Assembly: GCA_003478935.1 (NCBI GenBank)
Contig: QUFP01000036.1
Coordinates: forward strand, 1 to 46,400
Source of the DNA: Firmicutes bacterium AF25-13AC
GTDB lineage: Bacteria > Bacillota > Clostridia > Lachnospirales > Lachnospiraceae
Length of the DNA: 46,400 nucleotides
Direction: 5' to 3'
The translations under genes and the position numbers were made by a program. Shown piece after piece: positions 38,167 to 46,332 of the stretch (positions are counted from its first letter, which is position 1; each line of letters begins with the position of its first letter). A model generated the notes under the pieces. That model worked only from the letters and a program-made list of their open reading frames with translations. It was not told the origin of the DNA and did not search any database.

Positions 38167-39468
38167 TTACGGCTCCATGCAGTTAAATGTTGCTCCATTT
38201 TCAAAGAAGTCCGACTTTTTCACCCAATATACACTATCTGTCCCTCCATCCAACTCAGAACACTGATAAAATAAATATTCATCGTCCACACCGATACACT
38301 GAAAAAGTGGCATTCCCGGCAAGGCTGCTGCCGCTTCCAACTCTCCACTTTCTTTATTAAAGGCTGCAACAATCGGGTCAATCTCAGTCATTCCATACAC
38401 ATACAAGTGCGTATCGTCTGTGGAAATCCAACTATATAAATTACCTGTTGTGTCGGCAGCAAAGCCAAAGTTTTTAAGAGAATCTAGTGTCAACATCTTG
38501 CTTTCTGCTGTTGATTTAAGCATCGCATTTACATATTCTGCACACAAACCATCATTTTTTAAAGTACACTCAAAAAATTCGCCATCCTCAGTCGGTAGAA
38601 ACATACTCTGCCAGTTTATTTCTCTCTCCTGTGCTTCTTTTGTCTTTGTATCATAAATAATCAAGCTAGAATCTTCTGTATCTGCAAGTTTTGTCTGAAT
38701 ATACACAAATTCTCCATATGGATATATACGAAGTACTGCATCCATACTCTGAAGTGTTACAATTGTCTCTGGATCGTTTTCTCCTAACTCAAGACGTTTA
38801 ACAGTTTCAGTTCCAATCAATGTTTCTGGATCAGTTTCTCTTGATATATAATACAAACTGCCGTGATGAAACGCAAAACTATATGCATTTTCTATGTGAT
38901 AATCTACTTGCTCGCGACTACTTCCATCTGGTGCAAGTTCCAACAGATATTCCTTTTCACGATAATCTGCATTAATATCCTTGTCAAAATAAACGGATGA
39001 TGCATTTGCATATAGCTTACCATCATAATATTGCAAGCCATCGTTTACACTACCATATGCTACATATGCCGTACATTCACTTCTCTTTTTGCTGTCTGTT
39101 TCCTTATTATGAAGACAATCTGGACGATTACACAGTGCAATTAATGTCTGTGTTTCAAAATCACAGTAATACACAAAATCGCCCAATCTAACATAATATC
39201 CCTTCGGTCCCCTAGCAAATGCAGAAACCGTATGGGCAGTTTGATAAGACCAGTTCCAGTCTTTTTCCAAATCAAAGCTGCTATCCTTTTTTAATTCTAC
39301 TGAAAAATCATCATTATAATTTTCTACAACAAGTGTATAATTACTTTCCTCTATCGTACGCTCTGTTGTTTTTTCTTCAGCAAATCCATAAAGGGGTGGG
39401 ACTACTACTGTGGTCAGAAAAGACAGAATTACCATTCTTTTCATCATTTTTTTAATATTTTTTTTCAT
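38167..39468 (-). CDS. Secreted propeller-like protein with LCxRPxCxH motif, cassette copy B
   Basis: The 433-aa protein has a signal peptide (MKKNIKKMMKRMVILSFLTTVVV..GFA) with no lipobox. Repeated beta-strand blocks (GYYVRLGDFVYYCDF, LQYYDGKLYANAS, SLYYISRETDPET, HLYVYGMTEIDPIVA) suggest a beta-propeller like DUF5050 proteins. The motif LIALCNRPDCLHNKET followed by another Cys (SECTAY) recurs in copy A as VPLCSRPNCSHTTEDC and may bind a metal; I have seen this motif in many clostridial secreted proteins of unknown role. It lies between the small exported protein and the ABC genes, so a chaperone, receptor or immunity role is possible. Confidence 0.75.
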   Translation of the reverse strand: MKKNIKKMMKRMVILSFLTTVVVPPLYGFAEEKTTERTIEESNYTLVVENYNDDFSVELKKDSSFDLEKDWNWSYQTAHTVSAFARGPKGYYVRLGDFVYYCDFETQTLIALCNRPDCLHNKETDSKKRSECTAYVAYGSVNDGLQYYDGKLYANASSVYFDKDINADYREKEYLLELAPDGSSREQVDYHIENAYSFAFHHGSLYYISRETDPETLIGTETVKRLELGENDPETIVTLQSMDAVLRIYPYGEFVYIQTKLADTEDSSLIIYDTKTKEAQEREINWQSMFLPTEDGEFFECTLKNDGLCAEYVNAMLKSTAESKMLTLDSLKNFGFAADTTGNLYSWISTDDTHLYVYGMTEIDPIVAAFNKESGELEAAAALPGMPLFQCIGVDDEYLFYQCSELDGGTDSVYWVKKSDFFENGATFNCMEP

Positions 39469-39491
39469 AGAAATTCTCCCTTATTAAATAA

Positions 39492-39515
39492 TCGGGACAA
39501 TAAAAATTGTCCCGA
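39492..39515 (-). terminator. Hairpin between small secreted protein and downstream genes, copy B
   Basis: Perfect 10-bp stem TCGGGACAAT/ATTGTCCCGA with an AAAA (minus: TTTT) loop, then TTATTTAATAA. It is probably an attenuating terminator that makes the small protein more abundant than the transporter. Confidence 0.65.
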
Positions 39516-39541
39516 CATTTATTTTATTTATTTCGTTTAAT

Positions 39542-39904
39542 TTACTTTGTTGCCGTGGTTTCTACAGTCCAACTATTTACTGAATGAATACCTCTTCCAT
39601 GATGAATATTGCTTCCAGACGCAACTGTGGATACTTCCATCTCTCCTGTGTAATTTGCCACATTATTCGTACTTGTTTTCTGTACTCCATTCGGATACAT
39701 ATAAGCAGTTGCTTTCGCATAAATGTATGAACTATTTGCTGGAACACACTTTGTTGTTGCAACCACACTAGATGCAGTTGTTGTCAAATAACCCACACAA
39801 GTCATTCCATCCACATACCCTTGCTGACTTGTACTTCCCGCAAAAGTAGTTCCCGCAATAGCAACAACCATCGCTCCTACTAATCCAACCAAACGTTTTC
39901 TCAT
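39542..39904 (-). CDS. Small secreted protein of unknown family, cassette copy B
   Basis: The 120-aa protein has a clear signal peptide (MRKRLVGLVGAMVVAIAGTTFA, cut before GST). The mature part is about 98 aa, rich in Ser/Thr/Val/Tyr and predicted mostly beta. It has two cysteines (MTCVGY, TKCVPAN) that could form a disulfide, and a His-rich stretch (SNIHHGRGIHS). It aligns loosely with the copy A protein (ATAYMYPNGVQKTST vs TFTARDANGVWQTKT). AAGGAGGACT precedes the ATG. I do not recognise the family. The size and gene context resemble class II/lactococcin-972-like secreted bacteriocins, but no diagnostic motif is seen. Confidence 0.75.
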   Translation of the reverse strand: MRKRLVGLVGAMVVAIAGTTFAGSTSQQGYVDGMTCVGYLTTTASSVVATTKCVPANSSYIYAKATAYMYPNGVQKTSTNNVANYTGEMEVSTVASGSNIHHGRGIHSVNSWTVETTATK

Positions 39905-39945
39905 AAATAGTCCTCCTTTAATTTTTACAACATTGCAGTTCTTAT

Positions 39946-39974
39946 TTTATATTAAATAAAGAAACGCTTTTCCA
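39946..39974 (-). promoter_or_regulatory. Possible promoter of cassette copy B
   Basis: Minus strand TGGAAA (39969-39974), 17 bp, TATAAA (39946-39951). The -35 lies in the IS110 remnant, so this promoter would be formed at the junction. Weak match. Confidence 0.35.
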
Positions 39975-40630
39975 CCTTTAACAATTCAATTCTTGAATTC
40001 AAGCAATGGCTTCTCGACAATCATTGCCGTGATGTCTGTATGGAATCCACTGGTAAATACTGGGTTCCTGTCTTTAATCTTCTGGAAGATGAAATCAATG
40101 TTGTCATTGCCAATCCGAAATGGGTAAAGGCAGTTAAAGGCAACAAGGATGCTGCCAAAGATTCGAAATGGATTGGGGATTTGTTCCGTCTTGGACTTGT
40201 CAAAGGCAGCTATATTCCTTGTAAGAAAGTCCGTATTCTCCGGGAATACACTCGCTATCGTTACAAGCTTGTTTCCTGCCGCTCAAGTGAAAAGAATAGA
40301 TATCAGAATGCTCTTACTGTTTGTAATGTTGCATTAGATTCTGTTGTTTCCGATATCTTCGGGAAGTCATCCACATCCATTATCGACTATCTGCTTGAAC
40401 AATCGGGTACATCCATTAACCACGAAGAAATCGCATCTAAGCTTCTTCGAAGCCTCAAATCCAAAGAAGATGCTGTTATAGAATCCATCGAGGGATATCA
40501 GATGACTGATGCCCCAAAATACCGTATGCGCCTCGTCCGCGCACATATGGATTATATCACAGCCGAAATCAACGATGTTGATAAAATGATAGAAAATATG
40601 ATTTCTTCATTTGTATTAAATATCCATTGA
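39953..40630 (+). mobile_element. IS110-family transposase remnant, truncated at both ends
   Basis: From about 39953 the plus frame reads KKRFSTFNNSILEFKQWLLD and DVCMESTGKYWVPVFNLLED, then WVKAVKGNKDAAKDSKWIGDLF, YKLVSCRSSEKNRYQNAL and FGKSSTSIIDYLLEQ. This is the DEDD catalytic half of IS110/IS1111 transposases; the complete part from the ATG at 40040 is 196 aa. The first ~35 residues (with the first catalytic Asp) are missing. The C-terminal half with the serine motif is lost after DKMIENMIS near 40607. It cannot be active. It separates the two cassette copies and may have helped the rearrangement that reordered them. Confidence 0.85.
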
Positions 40631-40731
40631 TTTCACCTCTTTCCATTAATGGGTTATTTTTTTAGCAATTTCATGCGGTCTACTACTAAACTTTCTGTTA
40701 TTTTTATAACATATTGCATAGGTTTTGTCAA
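40625..40731 (-). promoter_or_regulatory. Orphan promoter and ribosome site with a 3-codon ORF
   Basis: Minus strand TTGACA (40726-40731), 17 bp, TATAAA (40703-40708). Further down AAAGAGGTG lies before an ATG (40625-40627) that reads only Met-Asp-Ile-stop before running antisense into the IS110 remnant. It looks like the start of a gene whose body was lost. The rest of 40731-40847 is AT-rich with nothing I can identify. Confidence 0.5.
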
Positions 40732-40847
40732 TAACTTTTTGTTTTTTGATACAAATTTCCAAAATCAAGCAACATAAAGCTGTTATGAATGAAATGTACT
40801 TTCGCACATAAGTCGTCTATGAATAATAGTCCTTTCACACCTTTTTT

Positions 40848-40874
40848 AACTACTGGACAAATTGTCCAGTAGTT
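40848..40874. repeat. 27-bp palindrome sharing its core with 30268-30282
   Basis: AACTACTGGACAA-A-TTGTCCAGTAGTT is a perfect 13-bp inverted repeat. Its 15-bp core TGGACAAATTGTCCA recurs in reverse orientation at 30268-30282. On the minus strand it is not followed by T, so it is not a standard terminator for the ATPase gene at 40960. It may be an old insertion-sequence end. Confidence 0.5.
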
Positions 40875-40959
40875 TCCCATTCACTGTTTTTAATTTATTT
40901 GATTATCTATTTCTCATTTATAAATAATTGCCCTAATTACTTTCTTTTCCAACAATTTT

Positions 40960-41853
40960 TTAAGTTCCCATATTCCACAAATACACATCTTCCAGTGTTG
41001 GAACAGCAGCCTTTGGAGTTCCCCATCCAAACTGAATCTGTTGTTCCTTCATCTGCTCTAGTTCTGCAATTACGCGCACCAAAAGACCTTCCTTTGCGAT
41101 ATTCACATTACTGACAAGGAGTACCTGTTCCAACTCGCTTAACTGATCTGGTCGAATGATTACTTCCCAAACAAGTTCCTCCATCTGTTCCACCAATTTT
41201 TCCGGTGTCTCTTTTTCTAGCAGCTTCCCGCTGCGCAGAAGCAAGATTTCCTTTGCGATACACTCTACATCACTAACTACATGCGTTGCGATGAGCACAA
41301 TCTTATTCTCAGAAATACTGCTGATATAATTACGAATACGAATGCGTTCTTTCGGATCGAGACCTGCTGTTGGCTCATCAAGTATCAAAATCTGCGGTTC
41401 ATTTAGCAGTGCCTGCGCAAGCAACACACGCTGCTTCATACCACCAGAAAATCCACCCAACTTTCGATTTCTTGCCTCCGTCAGATTTACAACCTCAAGT
41501 AGTTCCTCAATCCGCTTTCTCGACTCCTTTGCCTTCAATCCTTTTAATGCTGCAAAATAGCGCAAAAACTCAAGTGCAGAAAAACGATCATACAGTCCTT
41601 GCTGTTGTGGCATGTAACCAAGCACATCACGGTAAGAAGCGCCCATTTTTGCCGTACTGATACCATTTATCAATATTTCCCCTTCATCGGGTTCTAAATT
41701 CTGCGTAATCAGGTTCATTAAGGTCGATTTTCCAGCACCATTTGGTCCAAGTAAGCCGTAGACACCCGGCTCAAGCGCTGCCGAAAAATGATCGAGCGCT
41801 ATTTTTCCTTTTTCGTAGCTTTTTGTCAGATTTTTTAATTCCATTTTAATCAT
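40960..41853 (-). CDS. ABC transporter ATP-binding protein, cassette copy A
   Basis: 297 aa, closely paralogous to the copy B ATPase. It has GPNGAGKST, MPQQQGLYDRFSA, FSGGMKQR, ILILDEPTAGLDPKERI and IATHVVSD. The frame continues upstream to 42099 but that part shadows the permease gene. The ATG at 41851-41853 has AAGGAGA upstream and overlaps the permease stop as ATGA, so the two are translationally coupled. In copy B the ATPase gene precedes the permease; here it follows, a clear difference in gene order. Confidence 0.93.
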   Translation of the reverse strand: MIKMELKNLTKSYEKGKIALDHFSAALEPGVYGLLGPNGAGKSTLMNLITQNLEPDEGEILINGISTAKMGASYRDVLGYMPQQQGLYDRFSALEFLRYFAALKGLKAKESRKRIEELLEVVNLTEARNRKLGGFSGGMKQRVLLAQALLNEPQILILDEPTAGLDPKERIRIRNYISSISENKIVLIATHVVSDVECIAKEILLLRSGKLLEKETPEKLVEQMEELVWEVIIRPDQLSELEQVLLVSNVNIAKEGLLVRVIAELEQMKEQQIQFGWGTPKAAVPTLEDVYLWNMGT

Positions 41854-44234
41854 CTTGCTCTCCTTTTTCTCTGATATGCGCGCCACGCTGCTGCTGTAAA
41901 AACGGATGCCACTGCTACAAGCAGTATTAAATATCCGATCTGTACCCCAAAGCCTTGTTTCAGTGTCTGCGTTCCAAACAGAAATACCTTTGCAAACCAA
42001 AGTCCAAATATGTTCGACATTCCTGCACCGCTGGCTATCACTGGAAGAACAAACAGCACCGCTCCCGCTAACACCGCATACAGCCGGTTCTTCATCCACA
42101 CAGAAATCGACAAAAAACTAATCGCTGCACAGACCACACCCATCATCTGCATCACCGATGTCCACACCAAATATCCACGCACGGACAACTGTACATCTAT
42201 TACTTGCGCCTGACGAATGCTTTGTAGCGGAACCTCCCATAAAGAAAAATCATACATCTTTGATGCAGAAAACAAATGAATCACAGTAAATCCACCTGAC
42301 ACGATACATGCAATCACGACGCCCAACACATATTTTGCCACAAACAGCGGACGCCGTCCATTTTTCGTACAGAGAAGCATATTTTGCATCTCATTTTTGC
42401 GCTCTCCCGGAAAAATACCACTCAGTAATACAATTACTATAAAAAGCAATACAGCGCCTCGATACTGATCCATATTGGCATTTTCAAACAGGTAACGACC
42501 AATACTGTCATCTGTGAAAAACAGCTGATAATCATGTGCTTTGCTCCAACTTACCAATGTATTTGCCTGCTCAATTGCACGCATCAGTCCTGCCTCATTT
42601 TGCAGCATACGATCAATCAATGCATTAATCGATGCGTACTGCTCATCCGAAACTTCCTCTTTCCTCCATTTTTCAGTTAATTCGACCTGACGCTGCCTTA
42701 ATTTATCAAATTGCTCTTTTTCCTGCTGCAACGCTTCTATCAGTGTCTGATCTGCGATCCCCTCATGTTTTTTTGCATATTCATTATAGATTTTCTCTGT
42801 CTGCCCCACTGTCACTGGTGTTGTGCGCGTGCTGTATAGCAAAATGATCGCCGCTGTCATCATCATCCACACTATGCCATTTTTTAGCAGCTGTTTTCGC
42901 CATTCCTGACCGATTACACTAGATGGATACCAGAGCCGTTCCTTTGCGCTTTCAATCCATCTTTGAAGTCGTCCTGATGCGACTTTTCGCTTTCCCGGAA
43001 TTCGTTTTCCCAAAAGAATACTGTCTGCTACACAGCCAATTGCCAGTACAAGCTGAAAGCAGGTATTCGCCGTCAATGCATTCACTGGTTTTCCGAACAA
43101 ATTTATATTCCAATAGCCTTCATATAATTGTGAACTCCAAAACCAGGCAACTGGATTTAAAAAATGAATCCACGAGTTTACTGCAATCTCCGGTACCTTC
43201 CAATAGCCCACAGCACACAACACCGCACAAATACCGACTACCACTAATGCTGTCATTGTCGAATAAATTGATAAGAATAAGCATAGCATGAATGCCGTTA
43301 AGACAAGCACTGCAATTAAATGCCTCAGATAATAGTCGAGCAAATATCCGCCCACGGTCAGCTGTCTTGCACTTTCATTTAACTCATTGACAGACTGCAT
43401 CGGACGATTTAAATTTCCCATTCCATATAGCTTCCACGCGATTGCAATTTGACTTCCGTACACACTGATTCCAAGAAATAGAACCGCAGTCAGCGCTATT
43501 GCAAATTTGGCGGCAATTAGACAGCCATGTCCACGTCTACAGCTTCTAAGCAACCCAAACAAATCGTGTGTGCGATCCTGAGATACCAAAACAATACAAA
43601 TACCGAACGCCAATAAAATAAGAATTTCTGATGAGATTTGTTCCTCCATCAGCGCTTCCACGCCCCAGTTCATACCAATTTCAGGTTCTGTCCCCTGTAA
43701 CTTTGCAAAATCTTCTGTCGTCTTTTTGCCCTGTGCTTCCGCATACGGACGTCCTTCATAAAATGAACTGTCTTTCATCTGTTCATACTGTGTCTGAATG
43801 GATTCCAAATATGCCTGATACCCGCTGACATTTTGATATTGTCCAAGAAGTTCTGATATTACCTGTATTTTTGTCATAAGTGCCAGTGGATCTTCCTCAT
43901 ATCCAGCCTGTTGGTATTCCTCCAAGATATTTGGATTCTCCTCCACCAGTCCTTGAAGAAGCCCTTCGTCCACTTCCCCATTCAATGCAATCTGCACAAA
44001 CTGAAAATTAGAAAGCGTATTTAACTGATCCGTCAGATATTCCTGTGCCTGCTCATTTGTCATATCCGCCGTTTCTTTCTGATACTCCGCAAAAAGAGGA
44101 ACCGCAGCCACACGATCTTTCTTTTCTGTATACTGAGTATTAAGAAATAATCCAACATCTACAAAAATAAGCAATATCGCAATCCCAATCAGCCATCTCT
44201 GGCGCAGCAGCTTTTTCCATTCCGCTCCTATCAT
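41850..44234 (-). CDS. Large ABC transporter permease (ABC-2-like, double half-transporter), cassette copy A
   Basis: 794 aa with the same two-half plan as copy B. The N-terminus GAEWKKLLRQRWLIGIAILLIF is followed by an extracellular helical domain (YQKETADMTNEQAQEYLTDQ) and about six membrane segments. The second half restarts near QEWRKQLLKNGIVWMMMTAA with its own charged extracellular loop (LRQRQVELTEKWRKEEVSDE, close to copy B's LSEDEYEKWQMYRQLL) and a final membrane block. The ligand is unknown. It lies 51 bp after the propeller-like gene and overlaps the ATPase gene by 4 bp. Confidence 0.85.
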   Translation of the reverse strand: MIGAEWKKLLRQRWLIGIAILLIFVDVGLFLNTQYTEKKDRVAAVPLFAEYQKETADMTNEQAQEYLTDQLNTLSNFQFVQIALNGEVDEGLLQGLVEENPNILEEYQQAGYEEDPLALMTKIQVISELLGQYQNVSGYQAYLESIQTQYEQMKDSSFYEGRPYAEAQGKKTTEDFAKLQGTEPEIGMNWGVEALMEEQISSEILILLAFGICIVLVSQDRTHDLFGLLRSCRRGHGCLIAAKFAIALTAVLFLGISVYGSQIAIAWKLYGMGNLNRPMQSVNELNESARQLTVGGYLLDYYLRHLIAVLVLTAFMLCLFLSIYSTMTALVVVGICAVLCAVGYWKVPEIAVNSWIHFLNPVAWFWSSQLYEGYWNINLFGKPVNALTANTCFQLVLAIGCVADSILLGKRIPGKRKVASGRLQRWIESAKERLWYPSSVIGQEWRKQLLKNGIVWMMMTAAIILLYSTRTTPVTVGQTEKIYNEYAKKHEGIADQTLIEALQQEKEQFDKLRQRQVELTEKWRKEEVSDEQYASINALIDRMLQNEAGLMRAIEQANTLVSWSKAHDYQLFFTDDSIGRYLFENANMDQYRGAVLLFIVIVLLSGIFPGERKNEMQNMLLCTKNGRRPLFVAKYVLGVVIACIVSGGFTVIHLFSASKMYDFSLWEVPLQSIRQAQVIDVQLSVRGYLVWTSVMQMMGVVCAAISFLSISVWMKNRLYAVLAGAVLFVLPVIASGAGMSNIFGLWFAKVFLFGTQTLKQGFGVQIGYLILLVAVASVFTAAAWRAYQRKRRAR

Positions 44235-44285
44235 TTTTCTCCATCACCTCTCTGCCCTTGTAATTCATAATCCAGCATCATCTGA

Positions 44286-45578
44286 TCAGCGTTCAAATGA
44301 ATTTCCATTCATTCCCTTTGTTAACTGAATCAGTTCAGCCTCATGCGTTGCAATTTTATCACGTTCGATCACACCTATTACCTCTTGTCCGACACCATCT
44401 TGTGCCTGTATCCAGTAAACAAAAGCATATTTTTCATCTGCACTTATAATATCTATATCATCATGCGGATACAGGTCAATTTTCTGTACCAAATTACCAT
44501 CATAATCATAAATTTCAAACCAGTTTTCATCTTCATCATTACGATCTGGCCATGTATAACCATACAAATTATCCCATTTATACGCTTTTCTGGGAAACTC
44601 TCCTACAAATTGAGCTTCATCCTCCAGATCAAAACCTTTTTTCCATACTTTACGAATCTCTGCCTTTGAATCATAATAGGTTAAATAAATTTCATTCTGA
44701 TAAATGTTCTGGATGCTTAATAAAACATCTTCCTTCTTATATTCATCAGGATTCGTTATCCATTCCTCTGATTGCGGCTGATACAAATATAAATTTGTTC
44801 GTGTAGGCAGTTTTTCAAAATCAATGTTGTCCTCATTCGTCCAGTCAATAGCCTCCTCACATCCGCTCTCACTTACATATAGCCACTCTCCGATTCCTTG
44901 CAATGTACTTATGTATCCACTATACAAATCACCTTGCCAAATCTGTTTTTTCTCTTTCCCATCTAATGACATCTGCCACACTGAAAACTGATAATTTCCA
45001 TCTGTCCGTATATCTTCCATGGTATAATAAATCTTATCTTGAAATACTGTATAATTCACCACACTTGCATCTGGAATTTCACCCACAATCTCCTTACCAG
45101 AACCGTCATTCTGCACTCTCCAGATTGGCATCATCTTTTCCCCAGTCTTTGAATCTTCCCTTGGCCATGTAGAGAGCACATAGAATCCATCATCTACTTT
45201 GTACATCTTTTGAGATGCATCTCGAATCATAGCTGCACAATCCTCTGTTGTATGACTGCAATTAGGACGACTGCACAATGGTACAGCCTGTTTTGTAACA
45301 TCACCATTCCAAAAATATATATGACCACTACATAAGAAATAATATCCATTATCAGCTGGAAGCACGTAGTTAAGACCTCCGTTTTCTGCATTAAAACTTT
45401 CTTGTCCAAATGAAGCAACGCCATTATTCCAGTTATAAGCATAGTAATTATTGTACATTTTTTTCTCATAAACTAAGCCAAGAAGACTAGTAACTTTAAT
45501 CAGAGAACTATTAGTTCTTTTATCACTTGTCTCTCGGTACCTCCCTTCTACGTTTTGATTTCTAATATTGTCCAACAT
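44286..45578 (-). CDS. Propeller-like protein with LCxRPxCxH motif, cassette copy A (N-terminus uncertain)
   Basis: The frame encodes 430 aa. Beta-strand repeats (NGYYFLCSGHIYFWNGDVT, YTVFQDKIYYTMED, GEWLYVSESGCEE, NEIYLTYYDSKAE) and the motif VPLCSRPNCSHTTEDCAAM match the copy B protein. Unlike copy B, no signal peptide is visible: the first 40 residues (MLDNIRNQNVEGRYRETSDK...) are polar, and the SD before the ATG is weak. A GGGAGG sits further in, ahead of a short GTG frame (VIKELIVL-stop) that would look like an export signal. The N-terminus may therefore be frameshifted or rearranged. Confidence 0.7.
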   Translation of the reverse strand: MLDNIRNQNVEGRYRETSDKRTNSSLIKVTSLLGLVYEKKMYNNYYAYNWNNGVASFGQESFNAENGGLNYVLPADNGYYFLCSGHIYFWNGDVTKQAVPLCSRPNCSHTTEDCAAMIRDASQKMYKVDDGFYVLSTWPREDSKTGEKMMPIWRVQNDGSGKEIVGEIPDASVVNYTVFQDKIYYTMEDIRTDGNYQFSVWQMSLDGKEKKQIWQGDLYSGYISTLQGIGEWLYVSESGCEEAIDWTNEDNIDFEKLPTRTNLYLYQPQSEEWITNPDEYKKEDVLLSIQNIYQNEIYLTYYDSKAEIRKVWKKGFDLEDEAQFVGEFPRKAYKWDNLYGYTWPDRNDEDENWFEIYDYDGNLVQKIDLYPHDDIDIISADEKYAFVYWIQAQDGVGQEVIGVIERDKIATHEAELIQLTKGMNGNSFER

Positions 45579-45631
45579 TTTTCGACTTCTTTTTTCGAAT
45601 AAAATTTATATATTTTTTCAACTAGTGTAAT

Positions 45632-45666
45632 AAAAGGCAGCACACATAATGCATGCTGCCTTTTTT
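45632..45666. terminator. Terminator between small secreted protein and downstream genes, copy A
   Basis: GGCAGCA (45636-45642) and TGCTGCC (45654-45660), 11-nt loop, A-run before and T-run after on plus, and TTTTATT after the stem on minus. It is placed exactly as the hairpin in copy B. The region 45667-45797 shows nothing further that I can support. Confidence 0.75.
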
Positions 45667-45797
45667 ATTTGGAAATCTTATGCGTTAATCTTCTCCATGT
45701 CTACCACAAGTTAATGACCATTTTTACTTTTTGACAACACTTTCATTTTTGCACATAATTTTACGCACTTAATCATTCAGTATGCTGACCTTCATTA

Positions 45798-46166
45798 CTA
45801 TTCTCTTGCTGAAAATGTTGCCCCTGCAATCCAAAGAGACGCCGTCGTACTCTTTGTAGCCGTATCAATATTAAATAATCTCTCTGTTGTTGCCGATACG
45901 TATGTGGTACCACCTTTGCTAGCAGTCTTAGTTTGCCACACTCCATTTGCATCTCTTGCTGTAAACGTTACCGTAAGAGACAATCCCTTTGATGAATCTG
46001 CATATCTTCCATATCCACTTCCACTAAAAGTTCCATTTGTTGCTGATACAGTATATGTACAGCCATCATAAACACCTGTTGTTTGTGCTGCTAATACATT
46101 ACTTACTGGCATCGTTAGCATCGCTGATGCCACAATTCCTGCTAGAGGTCTTTTTAATTTCTTCAT
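45798..46166 (-). CDS. Small secreted protein of unknown family, cassette copy A
   Basis: The 122-aa protein has a signal peptide (MKKLKRPLAGIVASAMLTMPV..VLA). The mature part is ~95 aa, rich in Thr/Ser/Gly/Ala with alternating beta pattern (LSLTVTFTARDANGVWQTKT) and one cysteine (DGCTYTV). AGGAGGAT precedes the ATG. It is transcribed from the strong duplicated promoter at 46336-46399 and separated from the transporter genes by a terminator, as expected for a highly produced exported protein. I recognise no family; the closest parallel by architecture is the lactococcin-972-like class, by inference only. Confidence 0.75.
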   Translation of the reverse strand: MKKLKRPLAGIVASAMLTMPVSNVLAAQTTGVYDGCTYTVSATNGTFSGSGYGRYADSSKGLSLTVTFTARDANGVWQTKTASKGGTTYVSATTERLFNIDTATKSTTASLWIAGATFSARE

Positions 46167-46332
46167 CTCTTATCCTCCTACTTGATTTTTTAGATACAAC
46201 AAACCAATCAATACACCTCACGTTTTGCAAATACTCTAGTTTTCTGGGTTAGAATTTGTTAATATTTACATTTAAGAAATTTAGTTCTATTATACTTTCA
46301 AATCCTAACATATTATGCGCATCTATGTTGGA

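Noticed and set aside
40960..42099. 379-aa version of the copy A ATPase
   Set aside because: The first 82 residues shadow the permease gene in another frame; the ATG at 41853 has a proper ribosome site.
39542..46166. Naming the small secreted proteins lactococcin-972-type bacteriocins
   Set aside because: Size and context fit, but I cannot point to a diagnostic sequence motif; left as unknown family.
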